31,013 nt of DNA, taken from positions 1 to 31,013 of the IMG/VR virus record IMGVR_UViG_3300026116_000079; one strand, written 5' to 3'. The notes under the pieces were generated by a model. It did not search any database, was not told the DNA's origin, and saw only the letters and a list, made by a program, of their open reading frames with translations. Origin of the DNA: a virus. Within the stretch, counting starts at the first letter, position 1, and the number at the start of each line of letters is the position of its first letter. A program made the translations under genes and the position numbers. Shown in pieces: positions 21,669 through 28,803 of this stretch.

Positions 21669-23339
21669 TCACCGTTGGTGTACGTGACCGTTAGTGTCGT
21701 AAATGCCTGCAGCGAGATAACGGCCGTTCTGCGCTCGCTTCAAGAAAACGGAATGTGGTTGCGGCAGGTCCTCATAGGGCCACAGCGCCGTTGTGTACTT
21801 CGTCGTTAGCAGCCAGCCGCCGGCATCGTTCTTGACTGGCGCCGAAACCACAACCTGCCACGGCTCCGCTTCGATTATCTTTTTGACGTTGACAGCTTCG
21901 ACAGCTCCGCCGCGCGTGTTCAAGTCTTTGCCAGCTTCCAGCTTCACGGTGTTGTCGTACTGGCAGAACGGGCAGATCGGGTGCAGGAACGCCGCGTACG
22001 TTTCGTCACAAGCCGCGCACTTCTTAATGTCGGATTGTTGCTGGCCGCAGTGCGGGCACCGCATGCCGTGGTAGTGGGGGTCAAAGCGTTCGTTGCAGCT
22101 CTTGCATTTCGGGGCGCTCTTGTGCAGGGCTTCACAGCCCGGGCACGTCTTGCCATGCTGCCATGTTTCCCACTCCGCGCCGCAGCCTACAAAATCCCGT
22201 CTTACTTCGTCACAAGTGAGCATTCGCCCAGGTGCGGCCATGACAGCATCGAGCGTGCCGTGACGCTGTATGTTGCCGCCGAAGTCGGACACCAGACAGT
22301 TTGCGGCGTAGGGAGTAATACGGGCGCCGCGTCCAAGTCCCTGGGCGTAGTAGACGGCTGATTTTGTGGCGCGGCAGAAAGCCATATAGTCGATATCAGT
22401 AACGTCAAAGCCAGTGTTGAACATATTGCAAGATACCAAAATGCCGCCGTTCGGGTCATGTCGAAATGCCTCCACCGATTTATCGCGTTTACCCGTGATT
22501 GACTTCGAATGCACGCCGTACACGCGCGGGGCGCCCAACGCCTTTAGCTGGGCTTCCATCTTGTCGACGTGTTCAATGTTGCAACAGAACACCAGCACCC
22601 GGCGCCGGCCGAACTTGCGCATTACGTCTAGGATGGTTTTGGCGTGGCTCGGGGCAAGCTTGATCGCCCTGGGCGCCATTTCTTCTAAGTCGAAGTCTCC
22701 GCCGACAGACGCGAGCCCTTCCACATTTATGGTTTCGTCCTCTCCGGCGTCGACGGGTACAAGCGGCTTAACGTAGCCGTCGCGCAAGGCATCTAGGAAC
22801 GTGTAGCGGTAAACGATCGGCCCGAATGTCTTGGCTAGGTCGCCCGTGCCGTCCGCTCTAAACGGCGTCCCCGTGAGCCCGTGAACCTTCGCGTTCGGAA
22901 GCCTTTCGAACAGTTTCCGGTATTGCGAAGATGCCGCAGGCGGCACCATGTGTACTTCGTCAACGAGGATTGCGACGACGTCCCGGAAAAGATGAACCCG
23001 ATTAATAATAGTGCCAATGGTACCGACAGTAACCCGACCAAAGGCGTTAGTGGAGATTGAGCTAGAACAAATTCCGGGATTGATGCCCAGCAACTTACAA
23101 GCGGCTGCATTGTGTTTCACCAGTTCTTTGTTGTGTGCAACTATGAGTACACGCCCGTACTGGCTGTAATGCGCAGCCAGCATGCCCAACATGGCCGATT
23201 TGCCGCCGGCCACTGTCACTTCGGCAACGCTGAATTGCCCTTCGTACGCTACCAGCGCTTGCACGCCCTCAATTTGGTGAGGGCGTGGAATGAAGGGCAG
23301 CGGCGTCAGTGCCGTTGTGTTTGGGTAGTGCTGCAGCAT
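21669..23339 (-). CDS. SF2 DNA helicase with C-terminal zinc ribbons
   Basis: A 556-aa DEAD/DEAH-like helicase. Motifs in order: Q-like RPHQIEGVQAL (19-29), motif I TVAGGKSAM (A-G-G-K-S), motif II ILVDEVHMV (DEVH), motif III GLTGTPFRADG, a second RecA domain with VLVFCCNIEHVDKM, SCNMFNTGFDVTDID (V), and YAQGLGRGARI (VI). From about residue 380, eight or more cysteines form paired zinc ribbons (CPGCEAL, CKSC, CPHCG, CAAC, CPFC). Likely unwinds or remodels DNA during replication or recombination, near the exonuclease and SSB. Motif I lacks the usual G-x-G-K-[ST] spacing, but Lys and Ser are kept. Confidence 0.9.
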   Translation of the reverse strand: MLQHYPNTTALTPLPFIPRPHQIEGVQALVAYEGQFSVAEVTVAGGKSAMLGMLAAHYSQYGRVLIVAHNKELVKHNAAACKLLGINPGICSSSISTNAFGRVTVGTIGTIINRVHLFRDVVAILVDEVHMVPPAASSQYRKLFERLPNAKVHGLTGTPFRADGTGDLAKTFGPIVYRYTFLDALRDGYVKPLVPVDAGEDETINVEGLASVGGDFDLEEMAPRAIKLAPSHAKTILDVMRKFGRRRVLVFCCNIEHVDKMEAQLKALGAPRVYGVHSKSITGKRDKSVEAFRHDPNGGILVSCNMFNTGFDVTDIDYMAFCRATKSAVYYAQGLGRGARITPYAANCLVSDFGGNIQRHGTLDAVMAAPGRMLTCDEVRRDFVGCGAEWETWQHGKTCPGCEALHKSAPKCKSCNERFDPHYHGMRCPHCGQQQSDIKKCAACDETYAAFLHPICPFCQYDNTVKLEAGKDLNTRGGAVEAVNVKKIIEAEPWQVVVSAPVKNDAGGWLLTTKYTTALWPYEDLPQPHSVFLKRAQNGRYLAAGIYDTNGHVHQR

Positions 23340-23340
23340 T

Positions 23341-23496
23341 TCAACGCCAAGGGTGTTTGTAGACGACTACGTACATACGCCGCTTCTGTCTTTTCGCAAC
23401 TATCCGCGCTTCGGTTACCGCGCGGGACAGACTGCGCGAAAGGAAGTGTTGCCCCCTGCCACGGTCGCGCTGTTGCTTCGATCGAACAGCGTACAT
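23341..23496 (-). CDS. Hypothetical basic protein, 51 aa
   Basis: Starts at ATG 23496, two bases after the stop of the preceding gene, and stops one base before the helicase ATG, which fills an otherwise empty gap. It reads MYAVRSKQQRDRGRGQHFLS then RQKRRMYVVVYKHPWR; very rich in Arg and Lys, so likely nucleic-acid binding. No ribosome site of its own is clear. Operon spacing is the main evidence. Confidence 0.55.
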   Translation of the reverse strand: MYAVRSKQQRDRGRGQHFLSRSLSRAVTEARIVAKRQKRRMYVVVYKHPWR

Positions 23497-23498
23497 TG

Positions 23499-23768
23499 TC
23501 ACGACTGCCGCCCGAACAGCCTTAAGTCACGTTCCAGACACTCGATTAGCTTCGTGGCGGTGCCCGCAATAATATCGTCGCGGCTGCACTGCCCGCCGGC
23601 TATCATCAGCGCCATGGTGCCGGCCAGCGCGTTGACATACTCCGCATGCACTGACTTGCCGGCGGCGTGGTCATGCTGGATGACATGTGAAAACGTATGC
23701 ATGTGGTCAAGTATGGTTTTGTGCAGAACGACGCTTGCGGCGCTCTCGATTGACAGACCCGGTTTCAT
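23499..23768 (-). CDS. Hypothetical protein, 89 aa
   Basis: MKPGLSIESAASVVLHKTIL, then DHMHTFSHVIQHDHAAGKSV, NALAGTMALMIAGGQ and LIECLERDLRLF: helical and histidine-rich in the first half (five His), which might bind metal. ATG 23768 overlaps the stop of the 23-aa membrane peptide. The longer frame to 24005 covers other genes and is not used. No family recognised. Confidence 0.72.
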   Translation of the reverse strand: MKPGLSIESAASVVLHKTILDHMHTFSHVIQHDHAAGKSVHAEYVNALAGTMALMIAGGQCSRDDIIAGTATKLIECLERDLRLFGRQS

Positions 23769-23836
23769 AGGCACACCGCCGCGATAATAAGAACGCCGAA
23801 AAACATCAGCGGGAAGGCAATTTTCCAGTCGCTCAT
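23765..23836 (-). CDS. 23-aa membrane microprotein
   Basis: Reads MSDWKIAFPLMFFGVLIIAA and ends VCL: a three-residue polar start and one membrane span. It overlaps both neighbours as ATGA (upstream stop/its start, its stop/next start), and GGAG lies about nine bases before its ATG. Tight overlaps at both ends make it very likely to be translated. Confidence 0.68.
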   Translation of the reverse strand: MSDWKIAFPLMFFGVLIIAAVCL

Positions 23837-24069
23837 TTTGGCCACTCCACATATGAGGGGATATACATTCTTCGCGCGTCCGCAGCCCTGCGAACGTCCT
23901 CCGGCAAATCTTCGGCATCGCACGTACCTTGCTGTACGTCGTACCTATGGTCAACTGCATCGCGTATGCACCACGCGTACCCGGTGACCTTTCGACAGCA
24001 CCCAATGGCGCGCACGAACCGATCGCCCGGGCGCCATTGCTTCGTCGTGGTGAAAAGGATTGTTATCAC
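23833..24069 (-). CDS. Hypothetical protein, 78 aa
   Basis: Starts at GTG 24069, which overlaps the previous stop (GTGA). Sequence: ITILFTTTKQWRPGDRFVRA then GCCRKVTGYAWCIRDAVDHR and CDAEDLPEDVRRAADARRMY, ending SYVEWPK. It looks like a compact beta-alpha protein with four cysteines. Operon location suggests an early gene; function unknown. Confidence 0.7.
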   Translation of the reverse strand: MITILFTTTKQWRPGDRFVRAIGCCRKVTGYAWCIRDAVDHRYDVQQGTCDAEDLPEDVRRAADARRMYIPSYVEWPK

Positions 24070-24284
24070 GTCGCGCGCTCCAGCCAGTGGATACGCTCCA
24101 ACGTAGAGTGTTCGCGGGTTATGCCCGCGCGTTGTGCTTCGTCCCACCATGTTTTAGGGTCTTTTCCAGTGCGAATGCCCCAGTTTGTGATTGCCGCACT
24201 CTTGCGGAGTTGCAACTGCCTGTCGCGCAGTTCGGACATACGCCGTTTGGCGTGCACGGTACCCTTTTGGTTCCAGCGTTTCAT
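24066..24284 (-). CDS. Hypothetical protein, 72 aa, basic
   Basis: MKRWNQKGTVHAKRRMSELR, then DRQLQLRKSAAITNWGIRTG, WWDEAQRAGITREHS: strongly basic and helical. It begins right after the 73-aa gene and ends overlapping the next GTG start. Possibly DNA binding. The frame extends to 24359, but that part is the shadow of the neighbouring gene. Confidence 0.68.
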   Translation of the reverse strand: MKRWNQKGTVHAKRRMSELRDRQLQLRKSAAITNWGIRTGKDPKTWWDEAQRAGITREHSTLERIHWLERAT

Positions 24285-24286
24285 GA

Positions 24287-24508
24287 TCACGCCCACACCC
24301 GTGCCGGTTCTTGAATGGTGAAAGCGGGCCGCATGTCGACGCCATACTTTGCATCGCAATCGGCTTCGTACTTGCGGGTGGCGTGAATTGCCTTGAGGGC
24401 TTCCGCGAACGCGGCGCGGTAGCTGTGGTTATAGAAGGCGCCGTGCGACTTGATTTCGCGACGGGCGATTTCGTGGGCTTGAAAGAAGATGGTTTGAAGG
24501 GTTGTCAT
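24287..24508 (-). CDS. Hypothetical early protein, 73 aa
   Basis: MTTLQTIFFQAHEIARREIK, then GAFYNHSYRAAFAEALKAIH: helical. ATG 24508 follows the 12-base leader hairpin (24513-24524) and the operator-bearing promoter, so this is the first gene of an early transcript that continues through five small genes to the helicase. No family recognised. Confidence 0.78.
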   Translation of the reverse strand: MTTLQTIFFQAHEIARREIKSHGAFYNHSYRAAFAEALKAIHATRKYEADCDAKYGVDMRPAFTIQEPARVWA

Positions 24509-24512
24509 TTGT

Positions 24513-24524
24513 CGCTCTCCAGCG
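24513..24524 (-). promoter_or_regulatory. Shine-Dalgarno-loop leader hairpin, copy 2
   Basis: Minus strand CGCTGGAGAGCG with GGAG exposed as the loop, four bases before ATG 24508. Confidence 0.8.
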
Positions 24525-24535
24525 GGTGTGCTGTA

Positions 24536-24580
24536 CTTGTACAGCATCCCTAGGGATTGTCTAATCACGAATTGTTACAA
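24536..24580 (-). promoter_or_regulatory. Early promoter with TCCCTAGGGA operator and conserved upstream block
   Basis: Minus strand TAGACA (24558-24563), 16-base spacer, TACAAG (24536-24541). The perfect palindrome TCCCTAGGGA (24547-24556) fills the spacer. Upstream, the block GATTGTCTAATCACG...AATTGTTACA (plus-strand reading) is shared with the promoter near 29446. The sequence from the palindrome to TGCTGTACA matches the plus-strand promoter at 30195. Confidence 0.72.
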
Positions 24581-24582
24581 AC

Positions 24583-24891
24583 TCACTGCAACCTTTCCAT
24601 GTGCGCAAACAAGTACCCGTCGTCAGTCTGCATTACCGTGCAGCGCTCCAGCCGCAACCATTCCGTTGTGTCGGGGTGCGCCGTGAACGCCCGCGTATTG
24701 GGCGCCCCTTCACTTTCGATAATAACGAGGTTGGGGGCGTCGACAGCCGGCAACGCCTGGGCGGCGGCAATAAGGGCGTAGAAGCCGTCCTCCGAAGGCG
24801 GTTGCCGGTAGATGCCCTTGACTTCGTCCGCGAATGGCGAGCCGGCCAGCGCCATGGCGTCGGCAACAGCCCAGACTGGCCAGTACCTCAT
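24583..24891 (-). CDS. Hypothetical protein, 102 aa
   Basis: MRYWPVWAVADAMALAGSPF, GFYALIAAAQALPAVDAPNL and LRLERCTVMQTDDGYLFAHM: a mixed alpha/beta small protein without recognised motif. ATG overlaps the previous stop (ATGA). It is the last gene of the PrimPol operon, before the intergenic promoter region. Confidence 0.78.
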   Translation of the reverse strand: MRYWPVWAVADAMALAGSPFADEVKGIYRQPPSEDGFYALIAAAQALPAVDAPNLVIIESEGAPNTRAFTAHPDTTEWLRLERCTVMQTDDGYLFAHMERLQ

Positions 24892-25238
24892 GATTGCACC
24901 CCCAGGCCCAGCCCGGCCGCGACTTGCAGCACCTGGGCCACAAGCTTTTCAATGCTCATTAGCGGGGCGCCAACCTGCGGCATGCCGATATCCTGAAATT
25001 CGATCGTACTGCCATCCGACAGTTTGCCTTCCCCGCGCGGTATGATTTGCCCCCGGGGCGTGTTAACCAGTATCTGCAGGGCTTCGTGTTTGCTGTGTAC
25101 CAATACGGCGGTATGTGTCACCGCGTACGCAAAATCACGCTGCAGGGCCGCCACGATGGTTTCCACGGGCTGCGCTGCCGGCGCCTGGGCGGGCTCCGCA
25201 ACGGCGGGTACTGGTGGCGGGTCCCATGGAAAGGTCAT
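24888..25238 (-). CDS. Hypothetical protein, 116 aa, with N-terminal FPWD tail
   Basis: Starts MTFPWDPPPVPAVAEPAQAP: FPWD at residues 3-6 then a proline/alanine linker to about 28, then a domain VETIVAALQRDFAYAVTHTA and STIEFQDIGMPQVG, ending in a helix (SIEKLVAQVLQVAAGLGLG). ATG 25238 overlaps the kinase stop as ATGA; the in-frame ATG at 25253 is an alternative. No family recognised. It carries the recurring Pro-Trp motif. Confidence 0.8.
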   Translation of the reverse strand: MTFPWDPPPVPAVAEPAQAPAAQPVETIVAALQRDFAYAVTHTAVLVHSKHEALQILVNTPRGQIIPRGEGKLSDGSTIEFQDIGMPQVGAPLMSIEKLVAQVLQVAAGLGLGVQS

Positions 25239-25687
25239 ACTTGCAAGTCCCATGGAAGGCGCTTGCGCGGTGCTGCAGCTCTAAGATACTCCAAAACCTG
25301 TTCGGCGGTTCCGCGAAACGCGTACAGTTCGTGCGCCCGTTGAGTGTACGTAATCTGCCGGGTCAAGTGTCCGGCAGGAATAGGCACGCCCTCGCGTTTC
25401 AGGTATCGCGCGCTGATGACTTCGTTGGTTTCGAGAATGAACAGAGGCGTAACGCCAAGCCCCATCTTTTGCAAAGGTTTCATGATCTGCGATACGGAGA
25501 ACGGCGTTTCGGTCAACAGCGGCTTGGTTGCAATTGCATGCTGTCGAATGATTGCGTCGACATAGCCCCCGTCCATGTAGTCGTCGTGGCGTACGTAGTC
25601 GTACAGCTCGCGGAGCTGTTCGCAAACCCACGACTTGCCGGCGCCTGGGCAGCCAATGACTAAGTAAACGGGTTGCGCTATTCCCAT
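25235..25687 (-). CDS. P-loop kinase-like protein (AAA_33/polynucleotide-kinase type)
   Basis: A 150-aa protein: GCPGAGKS (Walker A, about residues 12-19), DDYMDGGYVDAI, LLTETPFSVSQIM, and LFILETNEVISARYLKREGV with lid-like Arg residues. This is the layout of small nucleotide or polynucleotide kinases and zeta-like enzymes, which transfer phosphate from ATP. Substrate unknown: a deoxynucleotide or a 5'-OH DNA end would fit the context. The C-terminus reads RLPWDLQV, with the recurring motif. ATG 25687 overlaps the previous gene by 10 bases. Confidence 0.82.
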   Translation of the reverse strand: MGIAQPVYLVIGCPGAGKSWVCEQLRELYDYVRHDDYMDGGYVDAIIRQHAIATKPLLTETPFSVSQIMKPLQKMGLGVTPLFILETNEVISARYLKREGVPIPAGHLTRQITYTQRAHELYAFRGTAEQVLEYLRAAAPRKRLPWDLQV

Positions 25688-25923
25688 GGGAAAGCCTTCC
25701 TTAAATACGTGGCGTCAATTGGGTACGTCACGGCGCCGCCGACGTCGCGCCACTTTATTCCCATGGTAGCCTGGGCTTCGTCCACGGAAACGACGGTCCC
25801 GGGCTCGGGGCTGTTGCCGGAATAGACGGTGTCGCCCACGGCATAAGGGCACGGTCCCGGAAGTGGCGAAGGTGCGTCGCCCCAAGGGAACACTGTATCC
25901 CGTCCATTGCCGCTTTCCCGCAT
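25678..25923 (-). CDS. Hypothetical KOW/SH3-like protein, 81 aa, Pro-Trp motif at both ends
   Basis: Residues 10-20 read TVFPWGDAPSP, residues 28-75 form a small beta-barrel-like sequence (YAVGDTVYSGN, GTVVSVDEAQATMGIKWRD, AVTYPIDATYLRKA), and the protein ends AFPWE. The start at ATG 25923 has GGGA at eight bases; the ATG at 25941 has its GGAG too close. Both ends carry the phage's recurring motif, as TerL does with two. It could act as a small adaptor. Confidence 0.75.
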   Translation of the reverse strand: MRESGNGRDTVFPWGDAPSPLPGPCPYAVGDTVYSGNSPEPGTVVSVDEAQATMGIKWRDVGGAVTYPIDATYLRKAFPWE

Positions 25924-25953
25924 GCGCAGATCCCGTCCCATTCTCCGTTAGCG

Positions 25954-26256
25954 TCAGTGGCCACGGTTCAAGATGGCGCATACTTGCACAGCGTCCACCC
26001 CCGCTTCTACCCTACAAACACGAAAACCCATGCGTACCAAACCCATGCGTACCCCGGTTGCTGTCTTGACGGGGCGTTGAAATATGCTCTTGCCGTCCTT
26101 TTCCGATACATAGAACAGCGGTTCGGCACCCGAAGCGGGGTCCAGCAAATCAGCGGCAGCGGTAAAGACCGCGTCGGCGCGGCTGGCTTGGTGTTCGGTA
26201 CCGCAAGCCATAGCGCGCAACAGCTTCGCAATAGTTTTTGGATCGTTCATTGCCAT
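25954..26256 (-). CDS. Hypothetical protein, 100 aa
   Basis: MAMNDPKTIAKLLRAMACGT, then VFTAAADLLDPASGAEPLFY, and MGFRVCRVEAGVDAVQVCAI: an alpha-helical start and a beta end. ATG 26256 overlaps the PrimPol end by 10 bases and is preceded by the covarying leader hairpin (26260-26271) with GGAGA. No family recognised; close coupling suggests a PrimPol partner. Confidence 0.76.
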   Translation of the reverse strand: MAMNDPKTIAKLLRAMACGTEHQASRADAVFTAAADLLDPASGAEPLFYVSEKDGKSIFQRPVKTATGVRMGLVRMGFRVCRVEAGVDAVQVCAILNRGH

Positions 26257-28304
26257 GGTAGCTCTCCAGCTTTGGTTACGGGCGGTACGATCGCCCAGGG
26301 CATCGTTAATTCTTGTCTTACGCTTCCCGTCGGTGCGTACACCGCCAGAAATGGCGTCGCGCGTATTGTACGGAAATGACCGGAATTTAGCAAGCTTGCG
26401 AGCCCGTCCTTTGCAAACATTTTTTGGGCCGCGTCCCGGCTAACTACGTACGCGGGTGGCTCGCCTTGGACCCCGTGGCCAATATCGGCGGCAACGGACG
26501 AAAAGCTGACAATGTTTCCAGCTCGTAAAGCGTCCATACCCGCGCCGGCTCCGGGCAGCATCGCCGCCAGCCGAACGACTTGGTTTTGCTCTCGTTGCTG
26601 GGGAGTGTCGACGACTTCACGCTTAAACACATTAACGGTTGTGGTACGGCCCTTACTGTCAGTACCGTAGTTTTCAGATACCACTTTTCCAACATAGCTT
26701 TTTGCCTTTGGTGCGCCGCGAGCCTTGCCGCAGTCGACTGAAATCCGGTCCTGAGTGCCGGCGGTGACGCGGTACATAAACCCGCTATTGCCGGACTTGG
26801 CACCGTTGCCTTTTTGGAACGCTTCTTCATTGCCCATGGGCAAATGGTCTGTGACGATTTCAGCGGCGCCGGTACGTCGCGCCACGTTCTTGAGCACGAA
26901 CATTGCTTTTAGAACGCTCTCCGTATCGTTGTCCGCGAAGCACAGGCCGGACGCGCCCCACGTGTCCACCACGATAAGGTCCACGCGCATACCCATTGCA
27001 GCCATCGCTTGAACCTGGGCGACGCATTGCTGTTCGAATGATGCTCCGTCGACATGACGCACAAGGTGGAAGCGGGCGGCCAGTTCTCTAGCGTTCGGCT
27101 CTTGCCGGAGCAAATGGCGTACGCGTCGTTCTGTGCCGTAATCGTCCTCAGCGGCAATCCATAGGACATGACCAGCCGTACGTTCGACGTCGGCATCAAG
27201 CCACGCGCGGCCTGTAAGACAAGAAATCGCCAAGTCTGTAACGACGGTAGACTTTCCGGCTCCACTATGGCCGGTAAAGAAGTGCACTTCACCACATAGG
27301 ACCCGCTGATATAGTAACCATGGTAGTTCATCGGTGTTGTCCTCCAATGAAATTTCAAAGCCAGTGCGCGCCAACAGACTGGGGTGCGTCTGCGCGTCCT
27401 GCAGCCCTTGCACAAGCGTACGGCGTGACATGATGGCGCCCATAATCAAGTTGCCGCGCAGCACTGGCAGGGCATCTTGACGCGCTATCTCTTCGCCTAG
27501 GGTTCGCCCGCCTACGCCTTCTTCCAACGAGTGGCCGGCGCTAACTATCGCCTCTTCGATTTCCTGCCGCGTGCACATGCCGTTCTGTTCGGCAAACTTG
27601 AGCACGCCCACCAGCGCGAAGATTGTAGACCCGCGCCCCTCCGTACGCCCTATCAGCTCTTGCTTTAGAAGCCCCAGGTAACGCATGGCGGCGTCGCGGC
27701 CCGCTTGCCATTCGTCCTGGGTGCGCGGCTTCGCTTCTTCTAACTCTTCGGCGCTGGCGGTTTCGTGGTCTGCGCTAAATCGGAGGCTTGTTCCGGCGCG
27801 TGCGGGAACGTCCGCCAGTACTCGCTGCAAGTCAGCCACACTGAGGCGCGGCCAGTCACTATCCCAATTCTCCCATTCGTACGGCTGTCCAGTGTCTTTA
27901 TGAATACCAAACGCGACAAATTGCCCTCCCATCAATTGGAATTTTTCACCGTCGGGAAACGTAAACGTACGTCCTGTTACGGGTGCGTCCGTGAGATAGA
28001 ACGGTATGAGGAAACGCGGCCGACGCCCCCAACGGACTGGAATGTTAGGACCCAGCGTTTGCCTGAATGCCATAAGCAATCGGGATGCTGTGTCGGGATT
28101 GGCGTTATCAACGTCAAAAGCGGTAAGTCCTCCGTCCCCACATCTAAGCCCCACACTACCGGCGCCTGGGTGGGGTATTGGGCTTGTCCAGACATTCCAG
28201 CCCTCTCCTATTGGTGCTTTGCTGCCGCGAGCAATGGCTAGGGGAAACAAACCGCGCTGTTGCGCTGCCGTCCAGAACTCTTGTATAGTCGTCGGGAGAG
28301 GCAT
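26247..28304 (-). CDS. PrimPol-type primase fused to a RecA-like (AAA_25) helicase
   Basis: A 685-aa replication initiator. Residues 1-150 are a bifunctional primase-polymerase domain: FPLAIARGSKAPIGEGWN, AFDVDNANPD (catalytic D-x-D at 64-66), RWGRRPRFLIPF and LMGGQFVAFGIH. Residues 330-520 are a RepA/DnaB-like RecA domain: GHSGAGKST Walker A (344-352), LIVVDTWGAS Walker B, then TDHLPM. The rest contains a C-terminal region ending GELPWQ, the recurring motif. It would prime and unwind at the origin. A plus-strand RNA candidate (28296-28370) is antisense to its start; the ribosome site is weak (TGGA). Confidence 0.93.
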   Translation of the reverse strand: MPLPTTIQEFWTAAQQRGLFPLAIARGSKAPIGEGWNVWTSPIPHPGAGSVGLRCGDGGLTAFDVDNANPDTASRLLMAFRQTLGPNIPVRWGRRPRFLIPFYLTDAPVTGRTFTFPDGEKFQLMGGQFVAFGIHKDTGQPYEWENWDSDWPRLSVADLQRVLADVPARAGTSLRFSADHETASAEELEEAKPRTQDEWQAGRDAAMRYLGLLKQELIGRTEGRGSTIFALVGVLKFAEQNGMCTRQEIEEAIVSAGHSLEEGVGGRTLGEEIARQDALPVLRGNLIMGAIMSRRTLVQGLQDAQTHPSLLARTGFEISLEDNTDELPWLLYQRVLCGEVHFFTGHSGAGKSTVVTDLAISCLTGRAWLDADVERTAGHVLWIAAEDDYGTERRVRHLLRQEPNARELAARFHLVRHVDGASFEQQCVAQVQAMAAMGMRVDLIVVDTWGASGLCFADNDTESVLKAMFVLKNVARRTGAAEIVTDHLPMGNEEAFQKGNGAKSGNSGFMYRVTAGTQDRISVDCGKARGAPKAKSYVGKVVSENYGTDSKGRTTTVNVFKREVVDTPQQREQNQVVRLAAMLPGAGAGMDALRAGNIVSFSSVAADIGHGVQGEPPAYVVSRDAAQKMFAKDGLASLLNSGHFRTIRATPFLAVYAPTGSVRQELTMPWAIVPPVTKAGELPWQ
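26260..26271 (-). promoter_or_regulatory. Covarying Shine-Dalgarno-loop hairpin
   Basis: Minus strand AGCTGGAGAGCT: differs from the other copies at the first and last bases (C-G changed to A-T), keeping the four-pair stem and the GGAG loop before ATG 26256. The matched change supports a real RNA fold. Confidence 0.6.
28260..28289 (+). promoter_or_regulatory. Promoter for the antisense RNA candidate
   Basis: Plus strand TTGCGC (28260-28265), 18-base spacer, TATAGT (28284-28289). The -10 is a five-of-six match. It lies inside the 5' end of the PrimPol gene, on the opposite strand. Confidence 0.5.
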
Positions 28305-28370
28305 TCACGGTCCAGAACGTGGCTGTTTCTTTGAACCCCTGCAAGTCGCGACACTTGCGGGGGTTTTTCT
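28296..28370 (+). ncRNA. Candidate antisense RNA over the PrimPol-helicase start
   Basis: About 75 bases from the plus-strand promoter at 28260-28289 to a terminator (28334-28370). It is complementary to the PrimPol ATG (28302-28304), its weak ribosome site and its whole 67-base leader. Stem AACCCCTGCAAGT (28334-28346) with ACTTGCGGGGGTT (28353-28365), one wobble, then TTTCTTTT. No plus-strand gene needs a terminator here, which makes an RNA product the simplest explanation. Antisense control of a replication initiator is known from plasmids (CopA, RNAI-type); its use here is inference. Confidence 0.55.
28334..28370 (+). terminator. Rho-independent terminator, plus strand
   Basis: 13-bp stem with one GU pair, loop CGCGAC (28347-28352), T-run on the plus strand only (28364-28368 and 28370-28373). 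The minus side has no T-run. Confidence 0.82.
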
Positions 28371-28371
28371 T

Positions 28372-28803
28372 TTAGTCCCAGGGGAGCGCCTTTGGCAAGA
28401 CACCATTACTAGCGGTTACTTTTTGTTCCTGCCCCAAGACAAGCGCGGCCGGCAGCTCGTATTTTGCCAGCGACGCCCTTAGCACCTGAATTTCTTCGAA
28501 CTGCACTTTTACACGTTCGTACAGCCCGTCCAGTTCGGCTTTCATCGTGACATTCGCCGTACGCAAGTCGGACAGCTCCGAATTTGTCGCCTGCAGTTTG
28601 CTGCGCCGATGTTTTTCGCAATTGCGCAAGCCGAATGAATTACTGTCGGCATGGCCTAGCGCAATCTTCTTCGTCACGAAAATGGAAAAGCTTTCACTGC
28701 ACACGCTGCACAAGCGCGTGTATTCGACAAGATTTTTGTATGTCTTGCCCTTGACGACTTTAGGGCCGTCGGCTGTACGCGCCCACCCGTCACGATTTTG
28801 CAT
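28372..28803 (-). CDS. Hypothetical zinc-finger coiled-coil protein, 143 aa, C-terminal LPWD
   Basis: Starts MQNRDGWARTADGPKVVKGK; residues about 30-68 contain CSVC...CEKH, a possible zinc knuckle, then a coiled coil of about 50 residues (SELSDLRTANVTMKAELDGL), and a tail ending GVLPKALPWD. ATG 28803 overlaps the upstream stop (TGATG). The frame extends to 28962, but that part is the shadow of the membrane gene. It may be a DNA-binding or adaptor protein; ends exactly with the recurring motif. Confidence 0.8.
   Translation of the reverse strand: MQNRDGWARTADGPKVVKGKTYKNLVEYTRLCSVCSESFSIFVTKKIALGHADSNSFGLRNCEKHRRSKLQATNSELSDLRTANVTMKAELDGLYERVKVQFEEIQVLRASLAKYELPAALVLGQEQKVTASNGVLPKALPWD

Noticed and set aside
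26831-26844. Perfect 14-base palindrome TTGCCCATGGGCAA as an operator
   Set aside because: It is deep in the PrimPol coding region, away from promoters, in a different frame (LPMG), and a single occurrence; coding explains it.
1309-28386. Explaining the Pro-Trp motif only as TCCCNNGGGA DNA sites inside genes
   Set aside because: Five copies do fit the DNA palindrome, but all coding copies are in the same reading frame and strand as their gene, and four (FPWD 25221, LPWD 25247, FPWG 25879, LPWQ 26250) break the palindrome while keeping the peptide. A dual role is not excluded.
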